Below are positions 8,499 to 16,855 of a stretch of 64,000 nucleotides of DNA, piece after piece; position 1 is the stretch's first letter, and each line of letters starts with the position of its first letter. The notes under the pieces are model-generated. The model saw only the letters and a list, made by a program, of their open reading frames with translations, made no database searches and had not been told where the DNA came from. This DNA is from Pedobacter zeaxanthinifaciens (lineage in GTDB: Bacteria; Bacteroidota; Bacteroidia; Sphingobacteriales; Sphingobacteriaceae). The stretch spans positions 124,001 to 188,000 of the forward strand of contig NZ_QMHP01000001.1 in the NCBI RefSeq assembly GCF_003313335.1. Direction: 5' to 3'. The position numbers and the translations under genes were made by a program.

Positions 8499-10268
8499 TT
8501 ATTTCACACCATGCATTAATTTCTTCATTAGTGGTGTAAGCAACATGATAAACAAGCCTAACCCAAAAGGAATTAGTGTAAAGATTAAGAAGAAAGTCTT
8601 CATCGAATACTGTGCGGTAATTTCATCAATCATACCACCCATTTTTCCAGCAATTTTATTTCCTATCGCAATAGCTAAATACCAAATACCGAACATGATA
8701 GCAATCATTCGGCCTGGTACAAGTTTACTTACATAAGATAAACCAACTGGAGAGATGAAAAGCTCACCTAACGTATGGAAAAGATAGGCTAAAATTAACC
8801 AAATCATACTTACTGAGGCTACTTTTGCTCCCGGAGGAATAGCACTAGAACCATAAGCCAATGCAGCAAAACCAATTCCAAGTAGGATCATACCAATTCC
8901 ATTTTTGATAGTAGCAAATGGAGAATACTTGCTTTCCCAAAGCTTAGATACTATTGGCGCTAACGAAATAATAAACAGTGAATTGAGTACACCGAACCAA
9001 GTTGCTGGTACTTCAGCTTTTACATCTGAATACTGCTCTTTAAGCATATAGATTACCAAGCCCCAAATGATCACGAAACCAAAAGCCAAAATGATATTTC
9101 CTAAAGCGAACCTTGAAAAAGTTTTGGTGAAAAGCTTAAACAGCACAAAGGAAATGATAATTAAAGGAACAACTGTAATTAAAGTATTAGCCACATTGAA
9201 CATCAATTTCTCGTTACCCTCTAAAATTCTTGCTGTATAATCCTTGGCGAAAATGGTCATTGAACCACCTGCTTGCTCGAAAGATGCCCAAAAGAAAATG
9301 GTGATGAAAGCTAATATAATTACAGCAACCATCTTGTCTCTTAGAATAGGAGTGTACTGGCTGATTCTCTTAATCAATACGAAAATAAATAAAACCAGTG
9401 CTGCTAAAATGGCAAAGTTACTACCTGATAGGCCACCTACATTAAAATCAAAGAAGTTAACCGAGGTAATTTTTGAAAGTGGATCGTTAATGGTCCAAAG
9501 TAAACCTACTACAGAAATAATTGAGATAATAGTAATGTCGAATTTAGAGAAAGGATTTCTTGTAGCTTCTTCTGGACTTTCGTTTTCGTCAATTACTTCG
9601 CCTTTTTCTGGTTTAGTGCCAATATCGCCAAAAATGTTTCTGGTAAAGTAAAACTGAAGCATTCCTACCAACATGAAAATTCCGGCTAAACCAAAACCAT
9701 AGCTCCAACCCCAATTCGGACTTTCACCGATGTATCCGCATAGCAGCATACCTAAAAAAGCACCAGAGTTAACACCCATATAAAAGATGGTGTAAGCGCC
9801 GTCTTTCTTTTCAGGATGCTTTTTGTACATGTGTGATAAAATTGAAGTCATGTTTGGTTTGAAGAAACCATTTCCAACTACCAAAAGGGCTAAGCCTAAG
9901 TACATGAAAATTGGGCTAAACTCAAGTGCCATTGATAAGTGACCTAAGGTCATCAAAAGTGCACCAACAATAACCGCAGATCTATAACCTATGATTTTAT
10001 CTGCAACATAACCACCTAAAATAGGGGTTAGGTACGCCAATGAAGTGTAAGAACCGTAAATGGCTAAAGCAGTTTCTCTAGGCCATCCCCATCCTGGGTT
10101 GGCACCCATTACTGATGAGGTAAGGAACAAAACTAATAAGGCCCTCATCCCGTAATAGGAAAATCTTTCCCACATTTCTGTGAAAAAAAGCACAAAAAGC
10201 CCCGCTGGGTGACCAATCACTCGGTCATTGAAAAAATCATTATGATTTTTTGCAGTAGTTGTTTGCAT
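8499..10268 (-). CDS. Proton-dependent oligopeptide transporter (POT/PTR2 family)
   Basis: A 589-residue integral membrane protein of the major facilitator type that imports di- and tripeptides with protons. The N-terminus carries the signature TEMWERFSYYGMRALLVLFL, containing the ExxER-F-YYG motif in which the Glu and Arg take part in proton coupling. A second family region is visible as YKKHPEKKDGAYTIFYMGVNSGA. About 14 hydrophobic segments are visible, separated by a charged cytoplasmic loop near residues 215-240 (KPEKGEVIDENESPEEA). It is monocistronic: 19 bases from the shared terminator and 86 bases before the next minus-strand gene. Substrate range cannot be read from sequence. Confidence 0.92.
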   Translation of the reverse strand: MQTTTAKNHNDFFNDRVIGHPAGLFVLFFTEMWERFSYYGMRALLVLFLTSSVMGANPGWGWPRETALAIYGSYTSLAYLTPILGGYVADKIIGYRSAVIVGALLMTLGHLSMALEFSPIFMYLGLALLVVGNGFFKPNMTSILSHMYKKHPEKKDGAYTIFYMGVNSGAFLGMLLCGYIGESPNWGWSYGFGLAGIFMLVGMLQFYFTRNIFGDIGTKPEKGEVIDENESPEEATRNPFSKFDITIISIISVVGLLWTINDPLSKITSVNFFDFNVGGLSGSNFAILAALVLFIFVLIKRISQYTPILRDKMVAVIILAFITIFFWASFEQAGGSMTIFAKDYTARILEGNEKLMFNVANTLITVVPLIIISFVLFKLFTKTFSRFALGNIILAFGFVIIWGLVIYMLKEQYSDVKAEVPATWFGVLNSLFIISLAPIVSKLWESKYSPFATIKNGIGMILLGIGFAALAYGSSAIPPGAKVASVSMIWLILAYLFHTLGELFISPVGLSYVSKLVPGRMIAIMFGIWYLAIAIGNKIAGKMGGMIDEITAQYSMKTFFLIFTLIPFGLGLFIMLLTPLMKKLMHGVK

Positions 10269-10354
10269 AAAGTTATTTAATAAGTTAGTCTTAGTTTTTT
10301 ATAAAAAAAAATTGAGTGCAATATAGCCTAATACATTCATATTTCCTCAAAAAA

Positions 10355-11290
10355 TTAATGTCGGCCTTTTTGGAATAAGGTAGTTGCTTTTCGTGGTGTG
10401 CTGTACAATTCGTCTAAACTTGATGCATCGTTTCGCAGCTCTACATTCTCTTTTAAATATAGTCGCTGGTAACTAATGGTGTAACCATCAAAGCTCGAGT
10501 CCGATACGTAATACGCTGCATTGCCTTCCATATTCGCTTCGTAAGGTGCAAGATGATCGAAAACAATCATATTCACCTGCTTATCAAAAGTCAGCGTCAT
10601 AGAATTTTGCTTGTTGTATTCGAATACAATTCTGTTTTTATTAGCCGCTTTTTTCTTTACCTCAAATATGTTTTTGCCGAACACCGCGTCCTCTTTCTCA
10701 AATGAAAGTACCTCGATGACCTTCTTTGTGGTTTTTTCATCGTTACCTTTCCAGCCCAGTAAAATGTAGTAAGGATTTTTTCCAGGATAAGTAACTGGAA
10801 TCATTTCGTAATAACGTGCGCCGTACCATTTTTTTTGATTGGTAACTAAATTATCATCACTAAAATTTTTACCATCATCATTTAATGGAATCAGCTTCAA
10901 TGAACCATCTTTAGTGGCCATTTGTATGGTGCCATAAAATTTATAGGTGCCATCGGTAAACGGTACCGACCATGTGATGATCCGGAAAGATTGATTGGGT
11001 GCGGTTAAAATGGAAACGTTGTTTACAAGCGAATCAAATTGATACTGGAAAGAATGCGGCGTTTTTAAAGCGCCAATTAGCTTTTTCACAAACATCGTAT
11101 TGTACGCCATTCTATCCACGTCATCTTTAACACTTACTGTCGAATCACTATATGCCGATAAACTGTCTTGTAGTAAATTCAGCTTGTCAATGTTGGCCGC
11201 AGTAAGCGCAGTTTGCGCCCTTAAGCCAACTAAGGGTAGGTGCAAAAAGATAATCAGTACAAAAATGAAGTTCGAAAAGATGGTACGCAT
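10355..11290 (-). CDS. Secreted protein of unknown function downstream of thiolase
   Basis: A 311-residue protein with a signal peptide (about residues 1-25, ending GLRAQ). I do not recognise a named domain. The rest is soluble and rich in short beta-type segments, with no Cys and no obvious metal site. A conserved-looking core is KWYGARYYEMIPV, then a PGKNPYYILLGWKGND segment and a IVFDHLAPYE segment near residue 240. Bacteroidota encode similar secreted proteins of about 300 residues, as far as I recall, without a known role. Its start lies 9 bases after the thiolase stop on the same strand, so co-transcription with the thiolase is likely, although one protein is exported and the other cytoplasmic. 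Confidence 0.7.
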   Translation of the reverse strand: MRTIFSNFIFVLIIFLHLPLVGLRAQTALTAANIDKLNLLQDSLSAYSDSTVSVKDDVDRMAYNTMFVKKLIGALKTPHSFQYQFDSLVNNVSILTAPNQSFRIITWSVPFTDGTYKFYGTIQMATKDGSLKLIPLNDDGKNFSDDNLVTNQKKWYGARYYEMIPVTYPGKNPYYILLGWKGNDEKTTKKVIEVLSFEKEDAVFGKNIFEVKKKAANKNRIVFEYNKQNSMTLTFDKQVNMIVFDHLAPYEANMEGNAAYYVSDSSFDGYTISYQRLYLKENVELRNDASSLDELYSTPRKATTLFQKGRH

Positions 11291-11299
11291 TTAAAATCG

Positions 11300-12478
11300 T
11301 TAACGAAGATTTTCCACAACTATTGCGCTAGCGCCGCCACCGCCGTTACAAATGCCGGCAACGCCTATTTTACCATTGTTTTGTTGTAGCACAGCAAGCA
11401 GGGTAACTACAATTCTCGCTCCCGAAGCACCAAGTGGGTGACCGATAGCAACAGCACCACCGTTAACATTCACTTTTTCCCCATTTAAACCAAGCGCTTG
11501 GTTGTTGGCTAATGATACTACCGAAAATGCTTCGTTGATTTCAAAATAGTCTACTTGCTCTTTACTGATATTAGCTCTTTGTAAAGCCAAAGGGATAGCC
11601 TTTGATGGAGCGGTAGTAAACCATTCTGGCGCCTGTTGTGCATCGGCGTAGGCTAATATTTTTGCTAGTGGATTTAAGCCCAGTTCAGCCGCTTTTTCTG
11701 CACTCATTAATACCAGTGCAGCTGCGCCATCATTTAAAGTTGAAGCATTGGCGGCAGTAACTGTACCGTCTTTTTTAAATACAGGTTTTAATGTTGGTAT
11801 CTTGTCGAATTTTACGGCAGCAGGCTCTTCGTCGGTATCCAATAAAGTGACATTGCCTTTTCTGTCTTTAATTTCTACCGGAACAATCTCCACTTTAAAT
11901 TTTCCTTCACTTTGTGCTTTTTGCGCCCTTTTATAGGATTCAATAGCAAAATTATCTTGGTCTTCGCGACTGATCTGGCATGTTTCTGCACATAGTTCTG
12001 CTGCCGATCCCATATGGTAGTCGTTGTAAACGTCCCAAAGTCCATCTTTTACTAAGCCATCTGTAATTTGTCCGTGCCCTAGTCTGTAACCGTTTCTGGC
12101 CTTGTCAAGATAATAAGGCACATTGCTCATACTTTCCATACCGCCAGCAACTACAATGTCATTTTGCCCCAAAGCAATACTTTGAGCAGCTAACATAATT
12201 GCTTTCGTTCCCGAAGCACAAACTTTATTGATGGTTGTTGTGGGTAAATCTGGCAGTCCAGCAAATTTAGCAGCTTGTGTTGCCGGTGCCTGTCCTAGGT
12301 TTGCCGATAAAACATTGCCCATATAAACTTCCTGAATTTGATTTGGCTCAACACCTGCTTTCTCTAAAGCGCCTTTAATGGCAATGCCACCTAATTGTGT
12401 CGCCGAAAATCCTGATAGCGAGCCGCCAAAGCTGCCAATAGGCGTCCTAACCGCCGATACGATAACTACTTCTCTCAT
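11300..12478 (-). CDS. Acetyl-CoA C-acetyltransferase (thiolase)
   Basis: A 392-residue thiolase that condenses two acetyl-CoA to acetoacetyl-CoA or runs the reverse cleavage. The catalytic residues are visible: the nucleophilic C87 in NKVCASG, the His of [12 protein letters not shown], and the second Cys in [11 protein letters not shown]. The NEAF motif that shapes the active site is also present. Length and motifs match the biosynthetic/degradative type II thiolases (atoB/phaA/thlA). No hydroxyacyl-CoA dehydrogenase or enoyl hydratase gene is adjacent, so the pathway cannot be assigned. A perfect palindrome lies 44 bases upstream of its start. Confidence 0.92.
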   Translation of the reverse strand: MREVVIVSAVRTPIGSFGGSLSGFSATQLGGIAIKGALEKAGVEPNQIQEVYMGNVLSANLGQAPATQAAKFAGLPDLPTTTINKVCASGTKAIMLAAQSIALGQNDIVVAGGMESMSNVPYYLDKARNGYRLGHGQITDGLVKDGLWDVYNDYHMGSAAELCAETCQISREDQDNFAIESYKRAQKAQSEGKFKVEIVPVEIKDRKGNVTLLDTDEEPAAVKFDKIPTLKPVFKKDGTVTAANASTLNDGAAALVLMSAEKAAELGLNPLAKILAYADAQQAPEWFTTAPSKAIPLALQRANISKEQVDYFEINEAFSVVSLANNQALGLNGEKVNVNGGAVAIGHPLGASGARIVVTLLAVLQQNNGKIGVAGICNGGGGASAIVVENLR

Positions 12479-12521
12479 TTGTAATGTTTAAAATATATTT
12501 GGTTGGCCGCAATTTAGGGAT

Positions 12522-12533
12522 ATTTGCGCAAAT
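12522..12533. promoter_or_regulatory. 12-base perfect palindrome ATTTGCGCAAAT upstream of the thiolase gene
   Basis: The palindrome is centred about 50 bases before the minus-strand start at 12478. On the minus strand it overlaps a TTAATTTG segment, one mismatch from the -7 element TAnnTTTG. That position would suit a repressor site over a promoter. Only the sequence symmetry is observed; no binding protein is known. Confidence 0.35.
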
Positions 12534-12577
12534 TAAACCACTTTCTTGAGTGATTATTGCAATTGAATTAGTAAGCA

Positions 12578-12748
12578 TCAAGCATCTTTTTTGCTCACTT
12601 TTCTTTTTCTAGCCTTTAAAGCTTCGTTAAGTAAATATTCAATTTGCCCATTTGTACTCCTGAATTCATCTGCCGCCCATTGCTCAATTTCTTTCAGCAA
12701 AGCTGGATTAATTCGAAGTGCAAACGCTTTTTTATCTTTATCTGACAT
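12578..12748 (-). CDS. Small Arc/ribbon-helix-helix DNA-binding protein
   Basis: A 56-residue protein. It starts MSDKDKKAFALRINPALL, continues with a helix-rich EIEQWAADEFRSTNGQIEYLL segment (about 19-40), and ends in a basic tail (KARKRKVSKKDA). The short beta-strand plus two-helix layout fits the ribbon-helix-helix fold, as in Arc and MetJ, where a strand pair enters the major groove as a dimer. Its start overlaps the end of the preceding gene by 11 bases (12738-12748), so translation is probably coupled. I recall Arc-like proteins of this kind next to SPFH proteins in other Bacteroidota. It could regulate its own operon or act as an antitoxin; no toxin gene is beside it. Confidence 0.85.
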   Translation of the reverse strand: MSDKDKKAFALRINPALLKEIEQWAADEFRSTNGQIEYLLNEALKARKRKVSKKDA

Positions 12749-13268
12749 CAGTCTCAATCATTAATAGTTGATGTTTTTGCTTTAGCGTTTCTAAAGATTG
12801 GCGAAGTTGTTCTTTTTTTGCTGTGCTAAAAAGTAGTTTTTTTCCATTGTTAAGTACAATTTGAAGCCCTACTGAATCTCCATCAAATAGGAAGGCCTTG
12901 TCATTCCACTTAAACCAAAGTCGATAACGGAATCCCCATCCGCCGTATTCTCCCAAAGCGTCATAATGTCTTAAATAGGCCTTTTCAATTTCATTCCAAG
13001 TAATTTTTTTAGTTCTAGAGAAAGGCCAATATTTATAAGTAATCCCGTCGTTATTGATGTATAACAGCAAGTAATTTTGGTTGATGAAATAAGCCAAAAG
13101 GAATATAAATATAACTACAATAATAGGTAGGTAATAGATTTGTTGGAGTTCCACTAAGCTCATGCCGGTATCTCCCAAAAAACTAATACTTAAAATAATG
13201 ATGGCCTGTATACCAAATAAGATATACAGCCACCATAAGTTGAGTTTTTGTTTTTCTTCGAATATCAT
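12738..13268 (-). CDS. Membrane protein with PH-like domain, unknown function
   Basis: A 176-residue protein with two transmembrane helices near the N-terminus (about 12-32 and 45-65) followed by a cytoplasmic part rich in beta strands and Trp/Lys. The pattern ITYKYWPFSRTKKITWNEIEKAYLR, then GGWGFRYR, then VGLQIVLNNGKKLLFST resembles bacterial PH-like domains fused to membrane anchors (bPH family). Its first codon shares one base with the SPFH gene's stop (TAATG on the minus strand), and its end overlaps the Arc-like gene. The overlaps at both ends make a single transcript and coupled translation very likely. Function is unknown; a structural role with the SPFH protein is plausible. Confidence 0.7.
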   Translation of the reverse strand: MIFEEKQKLNLWWLYILFGIQAIIILSISFLGDTGMSLVELQQIYYLPIIVVIFIFLLAYFINQNYLLLYINNDGITYKYWPFSRTKKITWNEIEKAYLRHYDALGEYGGWGFRYRLWFKWNDKAFLFDGDSVGLQIVLNNGKKLLFSTAKKEQLRQSLETLKQKHQLLMIETDVR

Positions 13269-14125
13269 TAGTTATATAAAGTTCCTGCATTAACCACAGG
13301 CTGTGCATTTCTATCTCCACATAAAACTACCAATAAATTACTTACCATGGCAGCTTTTCTTTCTTCGTCAAGATGTACAATTTCTTTTTCCGATAAGCGC
13401 TCCAACGCCATCTCCACCATACCAACCGCACCCTCTACAATTAGCTTTCGAGCTGCAATTACCGCTGCCGCCTGTTGTCTTTGAAGCATTGCGCTGGCTA
13501 TCTCTTGCGCATAGGCCAAATGAGAAATTCTCGCTTCTATCACGTCAATTCCAGCTCTCGAAAGGCGTTCGTTAAGTTCTTCTTCCAATAGCGAATTTAC
13601 TTTCTCCGCACCATCTTTTAACGTGATTTGGGCATTTTCGTCCTCCAAATTATCGTAGGCAAAGCTGTTGGCTAAATGCCTAACTGCCGCTTCGCTTTGT
13701 ATGTTTACGTATTGCAAGTAATCTTCTACAGCAAAACTGGCCTTGGCGGTTTCGTTCACCTGCCAAACTATAACTGCAGCAATTTCTATCGGGTTACCCA
13801 TCTTGTCGTTCACTTTCAGTTGCTGGCCGTTCAAATTTCTTGCTCGTAGCGATAGTTTTTTCTTTGTAGTAAGTGGGTTAACCCAAAAAAAGCCGTCTGA
13901 TTTAACCGTGCCAACGTATTTCCCAAATAAAGTCAATACTTTCGATTCATTTGGGTTTACGATAATCAGCCCTGGTAAAACTAGTATAAAATCAAGCGTT
14001 AATAGGATGGCACCAACAGCAAATTGTTTGATTGCCAATAGGTATATGCCGGCAATAAGTAATACAATGGTGATGGCTAAGGTTAAATAGCCTGAAGGTG
14101 GTTTGATAATTTTTTCTGTTTGCAT
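13268..14125 (-). CDS. SPFH/band-7 domain membrane protein
   Basis: A 285-residue protein of the stomatin/prohibitin/flotillin family. Two close hydrophobic segments (about 14-56) anchor it. The SPFH domain (about 57-220) shows [18 protein letters not shown] at its start and [24 protein letters not shown] before a coiled region with an Ala-rich [23 protein letters not shown] stretch. Such proteins form oligomers at membranes and act as scaffolds for proteases or other membrane proteins. It is the first gene of a three-gene minus-strand operon with the PH-like membrane protein and the Arc-like regulator. The operon is divergent from the PgpH-type gene, with about 144 bases between them. Confidence 0.9.
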   Translation of the reverse strand: MQTEKIIKPPSGYLTLAITIVLLIAGIYLLAIKQFAVGAILLTLDFILVLPGLIIVNPNESKVLTLFGKYVGTVKSDGFFWVNPLTTKKKLSLRARNLNGQQLKVNDKMGNPIEIAAVIVWQVNETAKASFAVEDYLQYVNIQSEAAVRHLANSFAYDNLEDENAQITLKDGAEKVNSLLEEELNERLSRAGIDVIEARISHLAYAQEIASAMLQRQQAAAVIAARKLIVEGAVGMVEMALERLSEKEIVHLDEERKAAMVSNLLVVLCGDRNAQPVVNAGTLYN

Positions 14126-14238
14126 AATGATATTATTTTGATATCAATTTTAAGAAGAAATTTTCAGATATCCAATAGTTTATGGCGTAATTTTTAACTG
14201 TCAAATTTTAGCTTCTAGGCTATTGCCGAAATAAATGT

Positions 14239-14246
14239 TAATTTTG
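14239..14246 (+). promoter_or_regulatory. Candidate -7 element TAATTTTG for the 7TM-HD gene
   Basis: A full match to the Bacteroidota -7 consensus TAnnTTTG, located 24 bases before the TTG start at 14270. No convincing TTTG -33 element lies at the usual 17-23 base spacing. The position supports the TTG start, because transcription from here would leave a short leader. Confidence 0.45.
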
Positions 14247-14269
14247 AATGAAACTAATGCATACTACAA

Positions 14270-16345
14270 TTGGCAAAAATTAAAAAGAACTCACACAAAG
14301 TACTGTATCGCAAATATTCATCTAACTTTAAATATGTGATGATGGTAGTTTGCGTGCTGGTTATTACCCTTTACTTACCAAAACAGCCTAGGTTCAGATA
14401 TGAATTTGAGAAGGGCAAAACTTGGTTAAATAAAGACTTGGTATCTCCATTTAGTTTCGCTATTTTAAAAACACCACAGCAAATTGCCGCTGATAAAAAG
14501 TTAGTGATAGATAACATTCTTCCCATCTATCAATATAATGAGGAGGTTTTTAAAGATCAAAGTGATGCTTATTTAAGTGAGTTTGATGTGAAGTGGAAAT
14601 CGAATACGTTAAACGATGCCGAAAAAGAGATTAATCGACAACGATCTTTGGATATCCTTAAACTAGTTTATAATAAAGGTATCATCGATGTAAATCCTAA
14701 GCATCAAAAAAAGGAGCGCTATTATGATTTCTCGTTGTTAAAGAACAATGTTTCTACTAAAGTAAATTCGCAAGATGTGTTTACGGTGCAAAGTGCATTG
14801 GCTTTTCTAAAGGAAAACTTCAAATCTGGTGATGAAAGTATCAAAAAAACGGTGTTTGATTTAGCCGAAAGCCATATTAAACCCAATATCAATTTTGATG
14901 AATCGCTTACTGCAACCGTACAAGCCAATGCATTGAAAAGCATCTCTACCACTAAAGGGATGGTACAAAAGGGAGAGCTGATTGTTGCTAACGAAACTGT
15001 AATTGATGAGGAGGTCTACCAAAAATTGGTTTCATTCAGAGAAACTTACGATGCGCAAACCAAAACCGTAGGGGATGATAAGCTGGTATTTTTTGGGCAA
15101 GTTTTGCTAGTTGGATTTATTGTTACATTATTAATGGTGTTCTTATTTCTTTTTAGGAAAGATATTTATGCCGATAATAGACAATTGTCGTTGCTGATTT
15201 TGGTGATCACTTCCATGTTGCTGGTGCTCACTTGGGCTATTAAGTTCAATCTTTCTAACCTTTATCTTATTCCCTTCTGCATCGTTCCAATTATCATCCG
15301 CATTTTGTTTGATACCCGTTTAGCGCTTAACCTGCACTTATTGGTGATTTTAATTGCTGGATTTTTTGTGCCTAACAGTTTCGAATTTGTGTTTTACCAA
15401 ACCACTGCGGGTATGGTAGCTATTTACAGCATTAAAAATTTGGTTAAGCGAGAGCAGTTGTTAATTTCTGCAGCATTTATATTAAGCGCTTATTTCATCT
15501 CGTTTTTAGGTATCACTTTGTTAAGGGAAGGCTCATTAACTGATATCGAATGGACCAATTTTTTGCCTTTCGTTTTTAGCGTACTACTATCATTGCTGGC
15601 TTATCCATTAATTTATGCATTTGAAAGGGTTTTTGGTATCACTTCTGACGTTGCGTTAATTGAGCTAACCAATACTAACAATAAGTTGCTAAGGGAGCTG
15701 GCTTTTAAGGCGCCAGGTACATTTCAACACTCGCTTCAGGTAGCTAATTTGGCCGAAGCAGCGATCTTTAAAATAGGCGGTAATGCGTTATTGGTTAGGG
15801 CGGGGGCATTGTACCACGATATTGGTAAAATGGAAAACCCTCAGTATTTCATCGAAAACCAAACTGGCGTTAGTCCACACGATAAAATGCCTTATGAACA
15901 AAGTGCGCAAGTGATCATCAGACACGTGCATAAAGGCATTGAAATCACTAGAAAAAATAAATTGCCAGAGTCGGTAATTGATTTCATCAGGACGCATCAT
16001 GGCAACACAAGGGTAGATTATTTCTATCAATCGTTTCTTAAAAATTCACCCGAAAAGTTTATCGATGAAAACATTTTTCGTTATCCTGGGCCTATTCCTT
16101 TTTCTAAAGAAACCGGTGTTTTAATGTTGGCAGATTCGGTTGAAGCGGCATCAAGAAGTTTGAAAAATCCGGATGCTCAAAACATCAATGACCTTGTTGA
16201 ACGCATAATTGACTATAAATTGGAGCAAAATCAGTTAGATAACTGCGATTTAACGTTAAAAGATTTAGAAACTATCAAGTTGATATTCAAGACGATGCTA
16301 ATGAGCATCTATCATGTTCGCGTAGATTATCCAAAAACAGTGTAA
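14270..16345 (+). CDS. 7TM receptor with intracellular HD domain (PgpH-type c-di-AMP phosphodiesterase)
   Basis: A 691-residue membrane protein. It has one N-terminal transmembrane helix (about 23-40), a large extracytoplasmic domain (about 45-270), seven transmembrane helices (about 275-460) and a cytoplasmic HD phosphohydrolase domain (about 475-690). HD metal ligands are visible in FQHSLQVANL, ALYHDIGKM, the His of RHVHKG and the HH of THHGNTRV. Proteins of this layout, such as Listeria PgpH, hydrolyse the second messenger cyclic di-AMP. The start is TTG: no in-frame ATG occurs until YVMM at residue 23, inside the first transmembrane helix, and a -7 promoter match sits just upstream. It is monocistronic and precedes the tRNA pair. 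Confidence 0.9.
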   Translation: MAKIKKNSHKVLYRKYSSNFKYVMMVVCVLVITLYLPKQPRFRYEFEKGKTWLNKDLVSPFSFAILKTPQQIAADKKLVIDNILPIYQYNEEVFKDQSDAYLSEFDVKWKSNTLNDAEKEINRQRSLDILKLVYNKGIIDVNPKHQKKERYYDFSLLKNNVSTKVNSQDVFTVQSALAFLKENFKSGDESIKKTVFDLAESHIKPNINFDESLTATVQANALKSISTTKGMVQKGELIVANETVIDEEVYQKLVSFRETYDAQTKTVGDDKLVFFGQVLLVGFIVTLLMVFLFLFRKDIYADNRQLSLLILVITSMLLVLTWAIKFNLSNLYLIPFCIVPIIIRILFDTRLALNLHLLVILIAGFFVPNSFEFVFYQTTAGMVAIYSIKNLVKREQLLISAAFILSAYFISFLGITLLREGSLTDIEWTNFLPFVFSVLLSLLAYPLIYAFERVFGITSDVALIELTNTNNKLLRELAFKAPGTFQHSLQVANLAEAAIFKIGGNALLVRAGALYHDIGKMENPQYFIENQTGVSPHDKMPYEQSAQVIIRHVHKGIEITRKNKLPESVIDFIRTHHGNTRVDYFYQSFLKNSPEKFIDENIFRYPGPIPFSKETGVLMLADSVEAASRSLKNPDAQNINDLVERIIDYKLEQNQLDNCDLTLKDLETIKLIFKTMLMSIYHVRVDYPKTV

Positions 16346-16352
16346 TTTTTTT

Positions 16353-16382
16353 TTTGCAAACATCAATGAATTGCTATATTTG
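16353..16382 (+). promoter_or_regulatory. Consensus Bacteroidota promoter for the tRNA pair (TTTG-N18-TATATTTG)
   Basis: The -33 element TTTG is at 16353-16356 and the -7 element TATATTTG at 16375-16382, with 18 bases between them. Both elements match the consensus exactly. The tRNA-Ser gene begins 31 bases after the -7 element. The terminator at 16621 closes the same unit. Confidence 0.87.
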
Positions 16383-16413
16383 CAACCTCGAAACGCAGTA
16401 ATGCTGATCGAAA

Positions 16414-16501
<88 letters not shown>

Positions 16502-16523
16502 AAAACAAAGGTGATACCACCAT

Positions 16524-16597
16524 CGGGGTGTAGCGTAGCCCGGTATCGCGCCACATTTGGGATGTGGAGGTCGTAGGTTCGAATCCTGCCACCCCGA
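16524..16597 (+). tRNA. tRNA-Pro (anticodon TGG)
   Basis: A 74-base tRNA. The acceptor stem is CGGGGTG with CACCCCG, with discriminator A at 16597. The anticodon stem is CCACA/TGTGG and the anticodon TGG lies at 16558-16560. The T arm is GTAGG-TTCGAAT-CCTGC. It reads CCN proline codons. CCA is not encoded. Confidence 0.97.
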
Positions 16598-16620
16598 CAG
16601 AGACAATTTAAAAGTCGATT

Positions 16621-16655
16621 AAAACCCTTCAGATACAACATTTGAAGGGTTTTTT
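16621..16655 (+). terminator. Intrinsic terminator after the tRNA pair
   Basis: An 11-base perfect inverted repeat (AAAACCCTTCA at 16621-16631, TGAAGGGTTTT at 16643-16653) with an 11-base loop, followed by a run of T. It lies 23 bases after tRNA-Pro. Confidence 0.9.
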
Positions 16656-16765
16656 GTAAAATTCTATTTCAAGTAATTTCAAAGAAAATCAAGTTTATCA
16701 TAAATAGCTGGCCTTCAAGTTAAGTATCATTCCTTTTGAATTTCTGATAGCAATTTATGCCGCTA

Positions 16766-16801
16766 ATGCAATTCAATAACTGAAACCCGCCATTCACTTG
16801 T
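16766..16801 (+). promoter_or_regulatory. Predicted LytTR binding site, copy 1 (upstream of the kinase gene)
   Basis: Two 9-base half-sites, ATGCAATTC (16766-16774) and CCGCCATTC (16787-16795), repeat with a 21-base period and a 12-base spacer. The second half continues into ACTTGTT. The site shares 23 of 36 positions with the copy at 20344. The weak -7 element TATTTTTA (16829-16836) begins 63 bases after the site start. LytTR-domain regulators are known to bind two direct repeats with this geometry. It suggests autoregulation. Confidence 0.6.
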
Positions 16802-16855
16802 TGAGTATGCGGATTGAATGGTTTTTTGTATTTTTATTGCTAAAGCCATGAAGAA

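Noticed and set aside
8455..8736. Plus-strand open frame at the end of the POT gene
   Set aside because: It is antisense to the transporter and starts inside the terminator hairpin.
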